A stretch of DNA of 64,000 nucleotides, taken from NCBI GenBank assembly GCA_027578915.1, contig JANBTT010000020.1, positions 1 through 64,000 on the forward strand, read 5' to 3'. Positions 20,733 to 30,560 of the stretch are shown one piece after another (the stretch's first letter is position 1; each line of letters starts with the position of its first letter). A model generated the notes under the pieces. It searched no databases. It was not told the origin of the DNA and saw nothing but the letters and a program-made list of their open reading frames with translations. A program made the translations under genes and the position numbers. The stretch comes from Coemansia sp. RSA 1200. Its lineage: Eukaryota; Kickxellomycota; Kickxellomycetes; Kickxellales; Kickxellaceae.

Positions 20733-23441
20733 CAGCGCCAGCTCGGCCAGCAGCTCAGCTGTGCTCGTGGTCTCCTCGACCTGCATGGAGCGCAGAAGAC
20801 ACTCCATGCCCTCGGTCTTCCACACGGCGCCCAGATCCAGCAGCAGCGACCACAGGCGTCGCAGCGCACGGATGCCGTCGATGAACCGTTCGCGCACGCC
20901 CTTGAGTCCCCTGGCAGCGCCCTTGGCCCCAGCTTCAGCCTCGGCTATCTGCGTCCGCCACATGCGGATCTGGCGGATCAGCACGGTCATCGACAGGAAG
21001 AGGCAGAGCGGCATGATCTGGTCGTACCTGTCAAGCGGAACATCGGCGTTCTTGTCGAGAAACGCAACGTACTCGAGGACGGCGGTGACGCAGATGTCCC
21101 ACGAGTCCGCCACAACGTCGTAGGCAACCAGGCCCTCGTGGATCTCTGGCGGAAACGCCGCGCCAAGGAGCTCACGAAGCGCCGTGTCTTCCGCCGATGA
21201 CGCGGAAGCTGCTGTGTTTGCAGGAGCAGAGGAAGAGAATGGCAGCTGTGCGTTGTTGTTGTTGCTGTCGTTGTTGTTGTTGTCGTTGTCGTTGTTGTTG
21301 TTGTTGTTAGCGGTGGGAGGTCGCGGTGCAAAGAACGAGGGGCGGTTGCACATGTGGAGGAACACGATCAGCGTCACGTAGTAGCCAGCCATGCAAAAGT
21401 ACCGGATCCGCATGACGTGGAGCCGGTGCTTGTAGCTCCCGAACTCTGTGAACGGGTACGACGGCGCCCAGTGCGGTTTCAGGTCCTCTGCGCGGATCAG
21501 GTTCTTTTTCCAGCTCACCAGGTTCCCGTGGAGCTCCGCAAACTCCGTGCACTCAAACAAACTGGCCATCGGTACCGGGATGTCGATTGCTCGGTAATCG
21601 GCCGCCTGCTGGTGGTGCATAGTCGTCGGATCCTTGTGTGTGCCGCACGACGGCTGTTGCTCCATGCTTTGCTTAAAGTCCAGCATGAACGCGCCGATCT
21701 GGTTGTTGATCGTCGATACGTCACACAGTGTCTGCAGCGTGTGCACGAGCGATGCGTTGCGGATGATCCTGGCATTGCGTTCGTACAGGTTAGTTTGCGC
21801 CGGAAGCACACTCCTACTACTTCTGCTATTGCTGCTGGCGTTTGGAAACACCGTGACGTCCTCCCATGTGAAATCCGTGGCCGGTGCCGCCACATGCACA
21901 TACAGTTTGCTGAGCGAAAGCCTGCGGTTGCCCAGAAAGCTCTGGTACGAGTCGTTGACGTAGATGATCCAGAACGCCCTGCGTTTGACCTCGAGCGCGA
22001 TCCACTCCTTCCAGGTCGCCGGCGCCGCATGCTTCGCTCCCCCGTAATCAAGCAGGTTCCATCCCAACCGGGTGATCAGACTAACCGCAAGACACGACAG
22101 CACGTTGTACATTCTAAAGTTCTCTTCTCCGCCATTAAGCGACGACAGCAGGATAAGCGCACGGATGTAGTCGACCGTCGGGTTGCTTTTGTGGTGGAGC
22201 AGCAGGTTGGTGTATGTTCTGGTCAGCAGGGCCTCGTGGTCGATGCGTTTTCCCGTGCGTTTGGTTATTATTCGTGCGGCCGACGCGCGCATTGCGTCTA
22301 GTAGCAGGCTGTCTACTTTGCCCTCCACCACCCGACGCACAAAGGACGCGGGGTGGAAGATTGGACAGATCCCGTAGAAGTAGTCCAGGTAGTAGATTAC
22401 TGACTCGCGGGTCTCTGGGGCAACCTCGTCCGAGTAGAAGCGCCGCAGAATCTCGTGCTGTTCGCACTGGCCCGAAGGCGGTAGCAGGCGTTGTGCCGTA
22501 GGCCCTGCTTGGGGTGGTGGCAGTGGCTGTTGGAGCATTGCGGTAGTGTACTCATCCTTTTCTTCTTGTTCATTTTGGTTGCCTGGGTTGGACGGGTGGT
22601 TCTGACTTGCTGCAACCGCTGTGGTAGAGGTGACTTCCTTGGCTCTTCCCTCGACAGCCATTCCCGCCGGTGTTGCCCACACAAAGGGCGGCTCCGTCTC
22701 CTGTTCCGTCTCTGGCGTCTTGGGCCCAGGATTATCTTTGGACTTTGGTTTCGGGCCGCGCTTTTTCATCTGCGGCCACCTGCACTCGGCGCCTTGCTCC
22801 GCACAGCTGTCGCACGTCGGCTCGCTACCCGTGCACTTCATCTTCCGCGCCCTGCAGTTCTGGCACGCACGCGACCGTCGTGGTCGGATCCACAGGGTGC
22901 TCGAGTTGTCGCTGTCTTGTAGTAATGGCGGCAGCAAAAAAGAGTGTTGTTGTTGGTTAGCAGTGGGCTCGGAGGTGTGTGTGCGGAACACTGGTTTACA
23001 ACTGTTGTGTCGGGGCAGCAGCAGTGTACTAGATGACGAAACTGACGTCTGCTGTTGCTGTTGCTGTTGTTCTTGGTACGGCCAGTACCGGCAGTCGTAT
23101 ATCGTGTAAACCGGCTGTTCCCGAACCACATGCTGTGAAGAGAAGCCCCTTCTGCTGTTGCTGCCGGCTACTTGGTGTGGCGCGGATTGCGATGGCATGC
23201 CAGTTGCTTCTGATACAATTGCAGTGAATGGACGTGCTGCGTGTCGTCGCACACCCACTGTTTGCTGGATAGTCTGGTTTGGTGCTTCTGGTTCCTGCTG
23301 TGTTCGGAACGCATTACGGCGGTCTGTGGATGGATCCGGTTGCTCGGCCCCTTTGGTTTCTGGTACATCGGGTTTGGCGGCTGGGTCGTCATCGCCAGCT
23401 GCTGGATTAAGAAGCGCATTTATCTGACGAAAGCTAGACAT
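20730..23441 (-). CDS. Zn2Cys6 fungal-specific transcription factor
   Basis: A single exon of 903 aa. The binuclear cluster lies at residues 193-220: C-x2-C-x6-C-x6-C-x2-C-x6-C, starting ACQNCRARKMKC. A basic linker (KKRGPKPKSK) follows. The middle region from about 330 to 560 matches the fungal-specific transcription factor domain (YLDYFYGICPIFHPASFVRR, RRAFWIIYVNDSYQSFLGNR). Several homopolymer runs occur: Gln near 124-131 and a long Asn/Asp run near 730-755, encoded by GTT repeats on the plus strand. It probably binds CGG half-sites as a dimer. The target pathway cannot be inferred: its neighbour GAPDH is convergent, not co-regulated by a shared promoter. Ends with a Leu/Ala-rich tail. Confidence 0.9.
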   Translation of the reverse strand: MSSFRQINALLNPAAGDDDPAAKPDVPETKGAEQPDPSTDRRNAFRTQQEPEAPNQTIQQTVGVRRHAARPFTAIVSEATGMPSQSAPHQVAGSNSRRGFSSQHVVREQPVYTIYDCRYWPYQEQQQQQQQTSVSSSSTLLLPRHNSCKPVFRTHTSEPTANQQQHSFLLPPLLQDSDNSSTLWIRPRRSRACQNCRARKMKCTGSEPTCDSCAEQGAECRWPQMKKRGPKPKSKDNPGPKTPETEQETEPPFVWATPAGMAVEGRAKEVTSTTAVAASQNHPSNPGNQNEQEEKDEYTTAMLQQPLPPPQAGPTAQRLLPPSGQCEQHEILRRFYSDEVAPETRESVIYYLDYFYGICPIFHPASFVRRVVEGKVDSLLLDAMRASAARIITKRTGKRIDHEALLTRTYTNLLLHHKSNPTVDYIRALILLSSLNGGEENFRMYNVLSCLAVSLITRLGWNLLDYGGAKHAAPATWKEWIALEVKRRAFWIIYVNDSYQSFLGNRRLSLSKLYVHVAAPATDFTWEDVTVFPNASSNSRSSRSVLPAQTNLYERNARIIRNASLVHTLQTLCDVSTINNQIGAFMLDFKQSMEQQPSCGTHKDPTTMHHQQAADYRAIDIPVPMASLFECTEFAELHGNLVSWKKNLIRAEDLKPHWAPSYPFTEFGSYKHRLHVMRIRYFCMAGYYVTLIVFLHMCNRPSFFAPRPPTANNNNNNDNDNNNNDSNNNNAQLPFSSSAPANTAASASSAEDTALRELLGAAFPPEIHEGLVAYDVVADSWDICVTAVLEYVAFLDKNADVPLDRYDQIMPLCLFLSMTVLIRQIRMWRTQIAEAEAGAKGAARGLKGVRERFIDGIRALRRLWSLLLDLGAVWKTEGMECLLRSMQVEETTSTAELLAELAL

Positions 23442-24368
23442 TGTTTAAAGTGCAGTAAAAGAATGAATAGAACTAGTTAACAAGAAAAAACTATATGTAT
23501 GTGGATGTATTTTTTTACATACAAGCTATTATCAATGTATTAGTCATCTTTGGCAGGTGCATGCAACTATGGTAAAGTTAATACGAGAAACGAGTTAAAG
23601 TGAATGGAAGTGGAAAAACAATTGAGAATTAGCTACATGTGCCATACAATGGCAAAAAAAAGTGGGAAAGCAATTAACATCAACCGACATTACGCCAATC
23701 AAATGTTCTGTTTTTCTTTTGCTTTTTTTCTCATTTCTACTTTTAGACAACAAATTGATTTACAGCCGAGTGGCTGAACCGTGCGTTTTTCTATTCTAGG
23801 AAGTTCATTTTGTAAGCTCAAAAAAAAACCTAGAAGCGCTTGATGTCAATTGGCCATATGTCACAGCACAATGTATTTTAACCTAAATAGCAAAACGCCT
23901 GGCTCTGCAATAATACCAGATGTGCTGGAAATGGCTATTCTACTTGAAGCATCTCAATACATTTAATCTTTTGAACGTGGCAGTGCCATATGAATCTCCA
24001 CCAGTACGGTTTTAATGGCATGACTGTTGCTGTTACTGTTGGTTATAACTTGGCTTTATAGATCATCAGATACTATTTATACTTCTATCTGTAGAGTAAA
24101 CATCTTTTCCTTGTTTAATTTGCGTGCAATGCACACAGGCACAGGCATATCAATATTATACATTTGCTTTAATGGAGCCTACCTACGTTGACTATTGGTC
24201 CGCACAGACAAGTCGGGGAGGGGTATATGCTTACGGTTTTGTAGGCGTTAAATAATGTTTCCACTTTACAATTTCTATATTTTGTGTATAACCAATTTGA
24301 ACTTTAATAAAACAATGCAAAACAATAGGAAACAGAGAAAAAACTAAGAGAAAACAGAAAAAACATTA
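23442..24368. other. AT-rich gene-free stretch
   Basis: Upstream of the Zn2Cys6 gene and downstream of the second Asn/Ser-repeat copy. Markedly AT-rich with only short meaningless frames. Confidence 0.55.
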
Positions 24369-25142
24369 TTAGCGCTTGCTGAAGATCCTAGAGACCTTCT
24401 TTGCCAGGGCTTTCCGCTTGCCCTTCCCGCCAAGGAGGCTGGTCCGGCTGCCCGCAGCCAGGCTGTCCCGGTACATGCCAGGGACAGCAGAAGGGCGCGC
24501 ATCGGCCGGCTCTCTAAAAGCCATCAATGCCTTGCGGCGCATCTCCCTGGCCTTGCGCTTGAGGCTGTCTATGGCCCGCTCCGAGTACTCACTCTGAATG
24601 GAGACAATGTCGTAATCGTCGTAATCGTCACAATCGTCACAATCGTCAAGTGGCTCCTCAGGCAAGCTCAACTCGAGCTGCTTGTCATCAAGGCCGCCAA
24701 AGTTGAACATTCCATCAGCATCAGCAAGCAAGTCACGATCAATGTTGCTGCTGCTACACCCTTCAATGCCGCTCTTTCCTCTACAGACGTGGTCCTTGTT
24801 GCGGTAACTGGTGCCCGCATAGTAGGAACCACTTTATCTGCATCAAAGGCATCAGGCACGGTGGTTTGAGGATAGCATTGCAAACTTACCATTGCGACCT
24901 TGCCGCCGTCGGAGCTGCTGCTGTCGCTGCTGTTTCCGTTGCCGTTGCCGTTGCCGTTAGTACTGCCGTTGCCGTTGCTGGAGCTGTCACGGCCTATATT
25001 TTTGCTGTGGCCGGCATCCTCGCAGTTGTCATCGGCGCTGCTGCTGTTGTAGCAAGCATCTTTACAGCCGGCGTTAGTGCTGCCGTTGTCGCTGCCGTTG
25101 TTGCTATTGCTATTGCTATTGCTATTGCTATTGCTATTGCTA

Positions 25143-25224
<82 letters not shown>

Positions 25225-25612
25225 GGTTAATGTCAGTGTCGCAATGCGCGATAGTTCCGCTGCGCTTTCTTCCAAGCGCAAGCAGGGTAACCATAAAGCA
25301 GAGTGGTGCCCCCTGTTTAAGGCTGCAGATGCTATGCCCGTTGGCAAAGCATGGCAGCATCAGCACCACAATCAGATGCGTGGGCGGGCCTCTGCGCTTG
25401 AAATGGTCCGGCGAGAGAGTGCGAAATACGAGGCGGTAGGGCTGGTATTAGTGCTCAGGCTGAGTCCAGTAGACGTACCCCTCGTGGGCTACCGCTGCCG
25501 CCACTCCGCCCGCCGCAACAACTCCGACCGCCGGACGCAGTCTAATCTCGAACGCCGACGCGCCCAAGAACAAGGAGATAAAGAATATAATAAAGAGCAG
25601 AATTCTATACAT
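24369..25612 (-). pseudogene. Asn/Ser-repeat secreted or membrane protein, copy 2 (in-frame stop)
   Basis: The ATG at 25612 starts an apparent signal peptide (MYRILLFIIFFISLFLGASA) that is in frame with the body, unlike copy 1. An in-frame TAA at 25450-25448 interrupts the conserved GYVYWT-PEH-YQPY segment where copy 1 has GAG. After this come a hydrophobic LCFMVTLLAL stretch, then about 20 Asn-Ser dipeptides encoded by hexamer repeats, and a Gly/Asn/Ser/Asp region. A GTAAGT donor at 24889 and an acceptor before 24794 give a 95-nt intron. The last exon (24369-24794) encodes an acidic segment (DDCDDCDDYDDYD) and a strongly basic C-terminus ending KKVSRIFSKR. Most differences from copy 1 around the stop are synonymous, so this segment was under coding selection. 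An alternative is that 85-87 nt around the TAA are spliced out, since GTACGT and CGCAG sites flank it in frame. Family unknown. Confidence 0.5.
25100..25225. repeat. (ATTGCT)n-(GTTGCT)n hexanucleotide repeat
   Basis: Near-perfect tandem hexamers, first ATTGCT units then GTTGCT units. Read on the minus strand they encode Asn-Ser dipeptides in copy 2. Copy 1 lacks this array at the same place. Confidence 0.95.
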
Positions 25613-27841
25613 AGTCAGAAACTTATTGTGTAATGTTTGGTATGTGAAAAATGGAAAATTGGCTTGTGTTAGTGTTAAAATATGGTGATAAAGGTGAAGG
25701 AAATGGTAGTTGAATAAATGATACTAGCCAATTTGATTTTTGTTATATACGTGCGTTCTGGGTATGTTGAAATGAAGGGTATATCAAGTACTAGTCGCCT
25801 TTTTTCTCAACTTCTCTAAAATTGCTGAGCATTTCGGCGGGTATTCCAAGGAATAGCCCCCTTTTTGTTCTTGCGTACACTTCGCAACTGCGAGCCCGGT
25901 AAGTGAATAGTGTGTTTCACATATTTGAATTTCCCATATTGGTTTGTAAAATGGATCAAGCGTACTGTACTCGTTTTACTGTAAACAAATCGCCAAACAT
26001 GGCACTGCCCAAGCTTTGCTGTGCGGTTTGAGAACACGATGTGTGAACTCATTCCTGCCCCGTATATTCTCATTGTGCGTTTGTAAAAAGAGGGATGCCA
26101 TCCTAGCTGCCCTGGATAAAAATAACCGCCAGGCTCCATTATGTTCTTTCCCTTTTGCGGGTCAACATGTAATTTCCATTGTCTATCATGTCAGCGTTTC
26201 TCCCCATTTCCCCCTTCAAATGGTATCTCTTATTGCAGAGCCGCTGTTGTCTTGTTTGGCAGAGAAAAGGTAAGGAGCTGACAGTGCATTCATCCTTGGA
26301 AAGCAAAGACAGAAAAAGAGAATCATTAGAAGACGATGGTTCGCAAAGAGCGCAGAATATTTACAGACTCATTGTTTGTAGTTCTCCTTTTTTTATTTAG
26401 TATGAACAAGAAATATGGCATAAAAGTATCAATGAAACACATGTTGCTACTTTCGGCGTTGAAAATATTACTAAAAAAAGTTTTCCCATTGTTTGGTCTC
26501 TTATTCTGTGCTGATGCCGAGATAGATGGACGGACAGACAACATGTCTTTCTTTTTGGATGGATCTATGATATGCGCCTTTCTTTGGACATTTTGTAAGC
26601 ATGCTTATCTGTACTGCCCAAATGCTTGGAACAATTGGAACCGAATCCTCCGAGCTCTCGATAAGGCAGAGTGGATGACAGACAGGAGATGTGGCAATGA
26701 GCAAAATGGCTTGTATTTTATAAATGAAAAAGCTTCTTATTCTGAAACAAAGCAACAGCAATTGTACTGTGTTTTCTTGTATCTGCGTATGTGTCGTAAA
26801 GGAGAGAAGGGGTTTTCTATTTCTTTTATTAGCCAAAACACAGGATAATAGCCAGCAATCCAACGCTTGTTTTTGTTTGTACATACGCTGAACAGCGCAA
26901 AATAAGGGCTTACTTTCGATAGGCATATCGCCTGTGCTTTTGCTGTTGTTATGTTGTAAACAGTCAACTAGCAAAGCGGCAGTTGAATAACCTAAACTGC
27001 ATAGAACACCTCATTGAACATACACGCCTGCCCTCCGTCTAACGAACCCCTGGGTTTGCCATGTTTTGTTTACTTTAAAAATACACGGTGAGTACTAAAA
27101 AGGCATTATTGTCTGCACCTCACAACCGATTGTTAAAATTTGGTCAGTTTCCACGGGGCTAGTTGATTTTTCTTTACGTAATGAAAGCTAAAGGAACAAA
27201 ATTCCAGAGCTAATGCTTTATTTCATTGTACAATACCAATTACCCCGTTCCTGAGGTGTTCACAATAACAAAGTCTATGGAGTTGGATATTCTCAAGTCA
27301 GGGGCACAAGTACTGCCCACTTTTTATTAGGGTTTTGTCGGTGCTTTTCTTAGACAATTATTTCCTTTGTTTTTTATGTACGTCAAAGTATGCACTGCTA
27401 ATAATTAACACGCTTTCTTTTTTATTGCTAGTATTTGTAATTATCCAAAGCCAAACATCCAGCAAGTAAATGGCTAATTCAACAAAAAGCAATTCAAGAT
27501 TAGTAGTGTCTTCCAAAGATTGCTGCTAAAATCCTTAAATTCTAAACTTGACAAGCAGACTATTTATTCTGGCGCTGCTGCGATGAAATCCTCGTTGAAA
27601 ACACACACATTATTTTAATCTTTTTAATTAAAAGATTCTAATGTGAAGAGAAATATTAATTAAATTAAGAGTATGCAGTTTGGCTTTGGTCAAACAATAA
27701 CGTTAGCATTGTTAATAAAGCTTATTTCTAGTGCAATGTCTATATAGAGAATCTCATGTTTAATTTATAAAATGATTCTTTTCGATAACCTACTGGCCAA
27801 TTAACCAGCATCTAGACCAAGCATTCTAGAAAAACAACAAT
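25613..27841. other. AT-rich gene-poor region
   Basis: About 2.2 kb. The first ~230 bp resembles the 5' flank of copy 1. Open frames at 25816-26139 (minus, 107 aa), 26336-26848 (plus, 170 aa) and 26501-26974 (minus) have no recognisable domain, biased composition and mutual overlap, so I do not call them genes. The rest is AT-rich. Confidence 0.5.
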
Positions 27842-28783
27842 CTAAAAACCACGTCTCTCGAGCCGCTCGTTGTCCGCAAGCGAGTCACAATTGATGCCAA
27901 CCATCGCCTCGCCAAGGTCCTCGGATATCTCGGCAAGAATCTTTGCGTCCTTGTAGTGGGTGACGGCCTTGACAATTGCACTGGCACGCTTTGCAGGGTT
28001 TCCGCTCTTGAAAATGCCAGAGCCAACAAAGACGCCGTCACAGCCAAGCTGCATCATCATGGCAGCATCAGCTGGAGTGGCCACACCACCAGCGGCAAAG
28101 TTGACCACAGGCAGACGACCAAGCCTGACAACCTCCCTGAGCAGCTCAATCGAAACACCCAGCTCCTTGGCGTAGTTGTACAGTTCCATCTTGTCCAGCG
28201 ATTGGGCATGGCGAATCTGTGAGTTCATTGTACGCATGTGCTTGACAGCCTGCACGACATCGCCGGTGCCTGCCTCGCCCTTTGTGCGGATCATTGCCGC
28301 GCCCTCAGAGATACGGCGCAGAGCCTCGCCCAGGTCACGCGCACCGCACACAAAAGGAATCTTGTAGTCGTGCTTCTCGATGTGGTAGGTCTCGTCGGCA
28401 GGCGTAAGCACCTCGCTCTCGTCAATGTAGTCCACGCCAATTGCCTCAATCACCTGGGCCTCGACAAAGTGGCCGATACGCACCTTTGCCATCACTGGAA
28501 TCGTGACAGCGTCAATGATCTCCTTGATCATCTTCGGATCCGACATGCGCGAAACACCTCCGTCCCTGCGAATGTCGGCTGGAACACGCTCCAGCGCCAT
28601 AACGGCGCAGGCTCCGGCCTCCTCAGCAATGCGCGCCTGCTCGGCGTTGACCACATCCATGATAACTCCGCCCTTGAGCATCTGCGCAAGCCCCGTCTTG
28701 ACCTTGAACGCCGCCGCCTGATCGCCTGCAGCCGCCTTATCGGCTTTTCCTGTTAGGTTTGTGGGTGTCTTGAACTCTGACAT
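27842..28783 (-). CDS. SNZ1: Pyridoxal 5'-phosphate synthase subunit PdxS/SNZ (canonical)
   Basis: A single exon of 313 aa, usual length. It condenses ribose 5-phosphate, glyceraldehyde 3-phosphate and ammonia from the PdxT/SNO glutaminase into PLP. All catalytic positions are present: Asp43 in GGVIMDVVNAEQA, Lys100 in PVMAKVRIGH and Lys168 in IRTKGEAGTG, matching B. subtilis D24/K81/K149. Phosphate-binding stretches GEAGTG, FAAGGVATPADAA and VFVGSGIF are intact, as is DYIDESEVLTPAD. It should form dodecamers in the cytosol. A TATATATA at 28827-28834 lies about 44 bp upstream of the ATG. No SNO partner is in the window. A diverged paralogue lies at 39716-40588. Confidence 0.97.
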   Translation of the reverse strand: MSEFKTPTNLTGKADKAAAGDQAAAFKVKTGLAQMLKGGVIMDVVNAEQARIAEEAGACAVMALERVPADIRRDGGVSRMSDPKMIKEIIDAVTIPVMAKVRIGHFVEAQVIEAIGVDYIDESEVLTPADETYHIEKHDYKIPFVCGARDLGEALRRISEGAAMIRTKGEAGTGDVVQAVKHMRTMNSQIRHAQSLDKMELYNYAKELGVSIELLREVVRLGRLPVVNFAAGGVATPADAAMMMQLGCDGVFVGSGIFKSGNPAKRASAIVKAVTHYKDAKILAEISEDLGEAMVGINCDSLADNERLERRGF

Positions 28784-29661
28784 TGTTGAATAATAACAAG
28801 TAAGGTAAAGCTATCTAGCTAGGGAGTATATATAGATCAGGGAACGCACACTGAAAGTTTAAAGAGAAATAAAAGAATATGAAAAAAAGATGCAAGATCA
28901 AAGAGGCGAAAAAAAGGAGGTGTGCAAGATAAGCGCAATTTATTTTCCCCCATTTATTTTTCCCCTGCACATCTTAAATAAAAAGGACATGAGAGTATAA
29001 TTTTTTGGACTCGATCTTGTTTGTCATCAAAATTGCGCATTATTTTTTCCCATTTTTCACTGGGCTTGGTCTTTTTTTGTTCCCCTTGTCCTTGTTTTTG
29101 CAGTGTGGACTGTGGGGGCTTAATTATCCCATTGCTGTTTGCTTTTCATTAAACAAGAACCACATTTTCGAGGAGACTAATGTTTGGTTTTAAGGCATAA
29201 ATATAGAGCCGAAAAGCCGTTGAGTCTCATTAATTTGAGCGTGGATTGTACCTGATGATGATTCATCAAATCTGCAGTAATCGTTACTCACAAGTGAACA
29301 GGCGTTCTCGACATCACAGTTGAGTCCATAGTAACAACAAATATGAAAAAATTAGGCTATTCACAGATCCGAAGACACAATGATTGGATGCGCTAATTTT
29401 AACAACAAAACCCGTGCAAATCGTCACACGGAAGCAAAACAACGACGGCTCTTTCCAGTGTTATTTGTTCCTTTTAAACAAGTGATCCAAAAAACAAGTG
29501 TGTAGTCCCACAATGGTAAGGAGTCGCTCCCTAGTTACCAACTGCACAATGCAAAAATACCCGATACGAAAATAAAGAGAAACGTTCCAACTGTTAGTAA
29601 AGTCATGTAATGTATTTTATCTACTGCATTTAATCCCAGCACAGATCCCAAGCGAGTCACG
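28784..29661. promoter_or_regulatory. Divergent promoter region PdxS / phosducin-like
   Basis: Contains the TATATATA element for PdxS (28827-28834). A GTAAGG donor at 29517 on the plus strand may belong to a 5' UTR intron of the phosducin-like gene. Otherwise AT-rich with no coding signal. Confidence 0.5.
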
Positions 29662-30498
29662 ATGAACTTTGAGAAGCAGCTTCTAGAGGGAAAAGGCATC
29701 AACAATGTCCCCGAGTGCGAGGATATCGGGGAGCGTTCTAGGACCCGGGAAAATGAGGATGAGTCATATTCAGATGACCAGAACAGCTCGGGATCGAAAT
29801 CAAGCCCAGATACCACGCCTATGGCCTTTCAACATCGTGAAGGTTCACAGACGGGCGTCAAAGGAGTCATCGCCGACTATAAGCACAACACTCGTGAGCA
29901 GAACCGCCGCCACGAAGAGCAAAAAGCGGCATCTAAGGCCCAATATGCAACAGCGTCTAGGCGTAATATCAGTGATAACGGAGACCGTACATTATGGACA
30001 AAGGATGATTTGAACAAAAACACCCAGGGATCTGAAGATGAGCTTGATGACCTTGACTTGGAGGATGAAGAGCTTGTTTTTGAAGAGTACAAACAAGAGC
30101 GACTCAGACAGATCAATGAGAGCAAGCGTGGAGGATCTGCAAAAGGCATGTTCGGCTCACTGTTAGCTGTGGTTCCGGATGAATATGTGGAAATGGTTGA
30201 CCAGCAAGCTGAATCTGGAGTGCCGATAGTTGTTCTTTTGTTGGGGAGCAACTATGCTTCAGAGCGACTGGCTTTGTTTATCCGCCAGCTGGTTGCTGAC
30301 TATAACCATGCTATATTTATGAGCGTATCGGCTTCAGAGTGCGGCTTTACTGATACAGAAATGGTACCTATCGTTCTTGTGTACAAAAACGGGAGATTGG
30401 AACACAATCTTGTTCATGTGGTGGACCAGCTTGACGACCCTGTGAACTTTGAACAAGACGATGTCAAAAGGTTAATAGAAAGGATATTGCATAAATAA
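29662..30498 (+). CDS. Phosducin-like protein (class I, PhLP1 type)
   Basis: A single exon of 278 aa. An acidic Ser-rich N-terminus leads to TGVKGVIADYKHN, the conserved Gbeta-contact helix of phosducin and PhLP1 (family pattern TGPKGVINDW/DYR). The middle acidic stretch (EDELDDLDLEDEELVFEEYKQ) is followed by KQERLRQ and a C-terminal thioredoxin-like fold containing FGSLLAVVPDEYVEMVDQQ and VPIVLVYKNGRLEHNLVHV. PhLP1 works with the CCT chaperonin to assemble G-protein beta-gamma dimers, which fits the presence of 7TM receptors in the window. The thioredoxin fold lacks the CxxC redox pair, as usual for this family. The 3' end is only 62 bp from that of the convergent ABC transporter. Confidence 0.85.
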   Translation: MNFEKQLLEGKGINNVPECEDIGERSRTRENEDESYSDDQNSSGSKSSPDTTPMAFQHREGSQTGVKGVIADYKHNTREQNRRHEEQKAASKAQYATASRRNISDNGDRTLWTKDDLNKNTQGSEDELDDLDLEDEELVFEEYKQERLRQINESKRGGSAKGMFGSLLAVVPDEYVEMVDQQAESGVPIVVLLLGSNYASERLALFIRQLVADYNHAIFMSVSASECGFTDTEMVPIVLVYKNGRLEHNLVHVVDQLDDPVNFEQDDVKRLIERILHK

Positions 30499-30560
30499 TA
30501 ATATTCACTGCGGCATTATTTTATTCATCTTATTTCTTTTTTTGCACTCTGAAATGTTGG

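Noticed and set aside
25362..25500. In-frame intron that would remove the copy 2 stop
   Set aside because: GTACGT and CGCAG sites exist and the stop lies in a branch-point-like ACTAAT, but most differences to copy 1 here are synonymous, pointing to coding sequence rather than intron. Kept only as an alternative.
24866..25633. 255-codon Ala/Val repeat frame on the plus strand
   Set aside because: The frame is the antisense of the Asn-Ser repeat; the minus strand has the signal peptide, splice sites and homologue.
26336..26848. 170-codon plus-strand frame
   Set aside because: AT-rich, no domain recognised and overlapped by a similarly long minus-strand frame.
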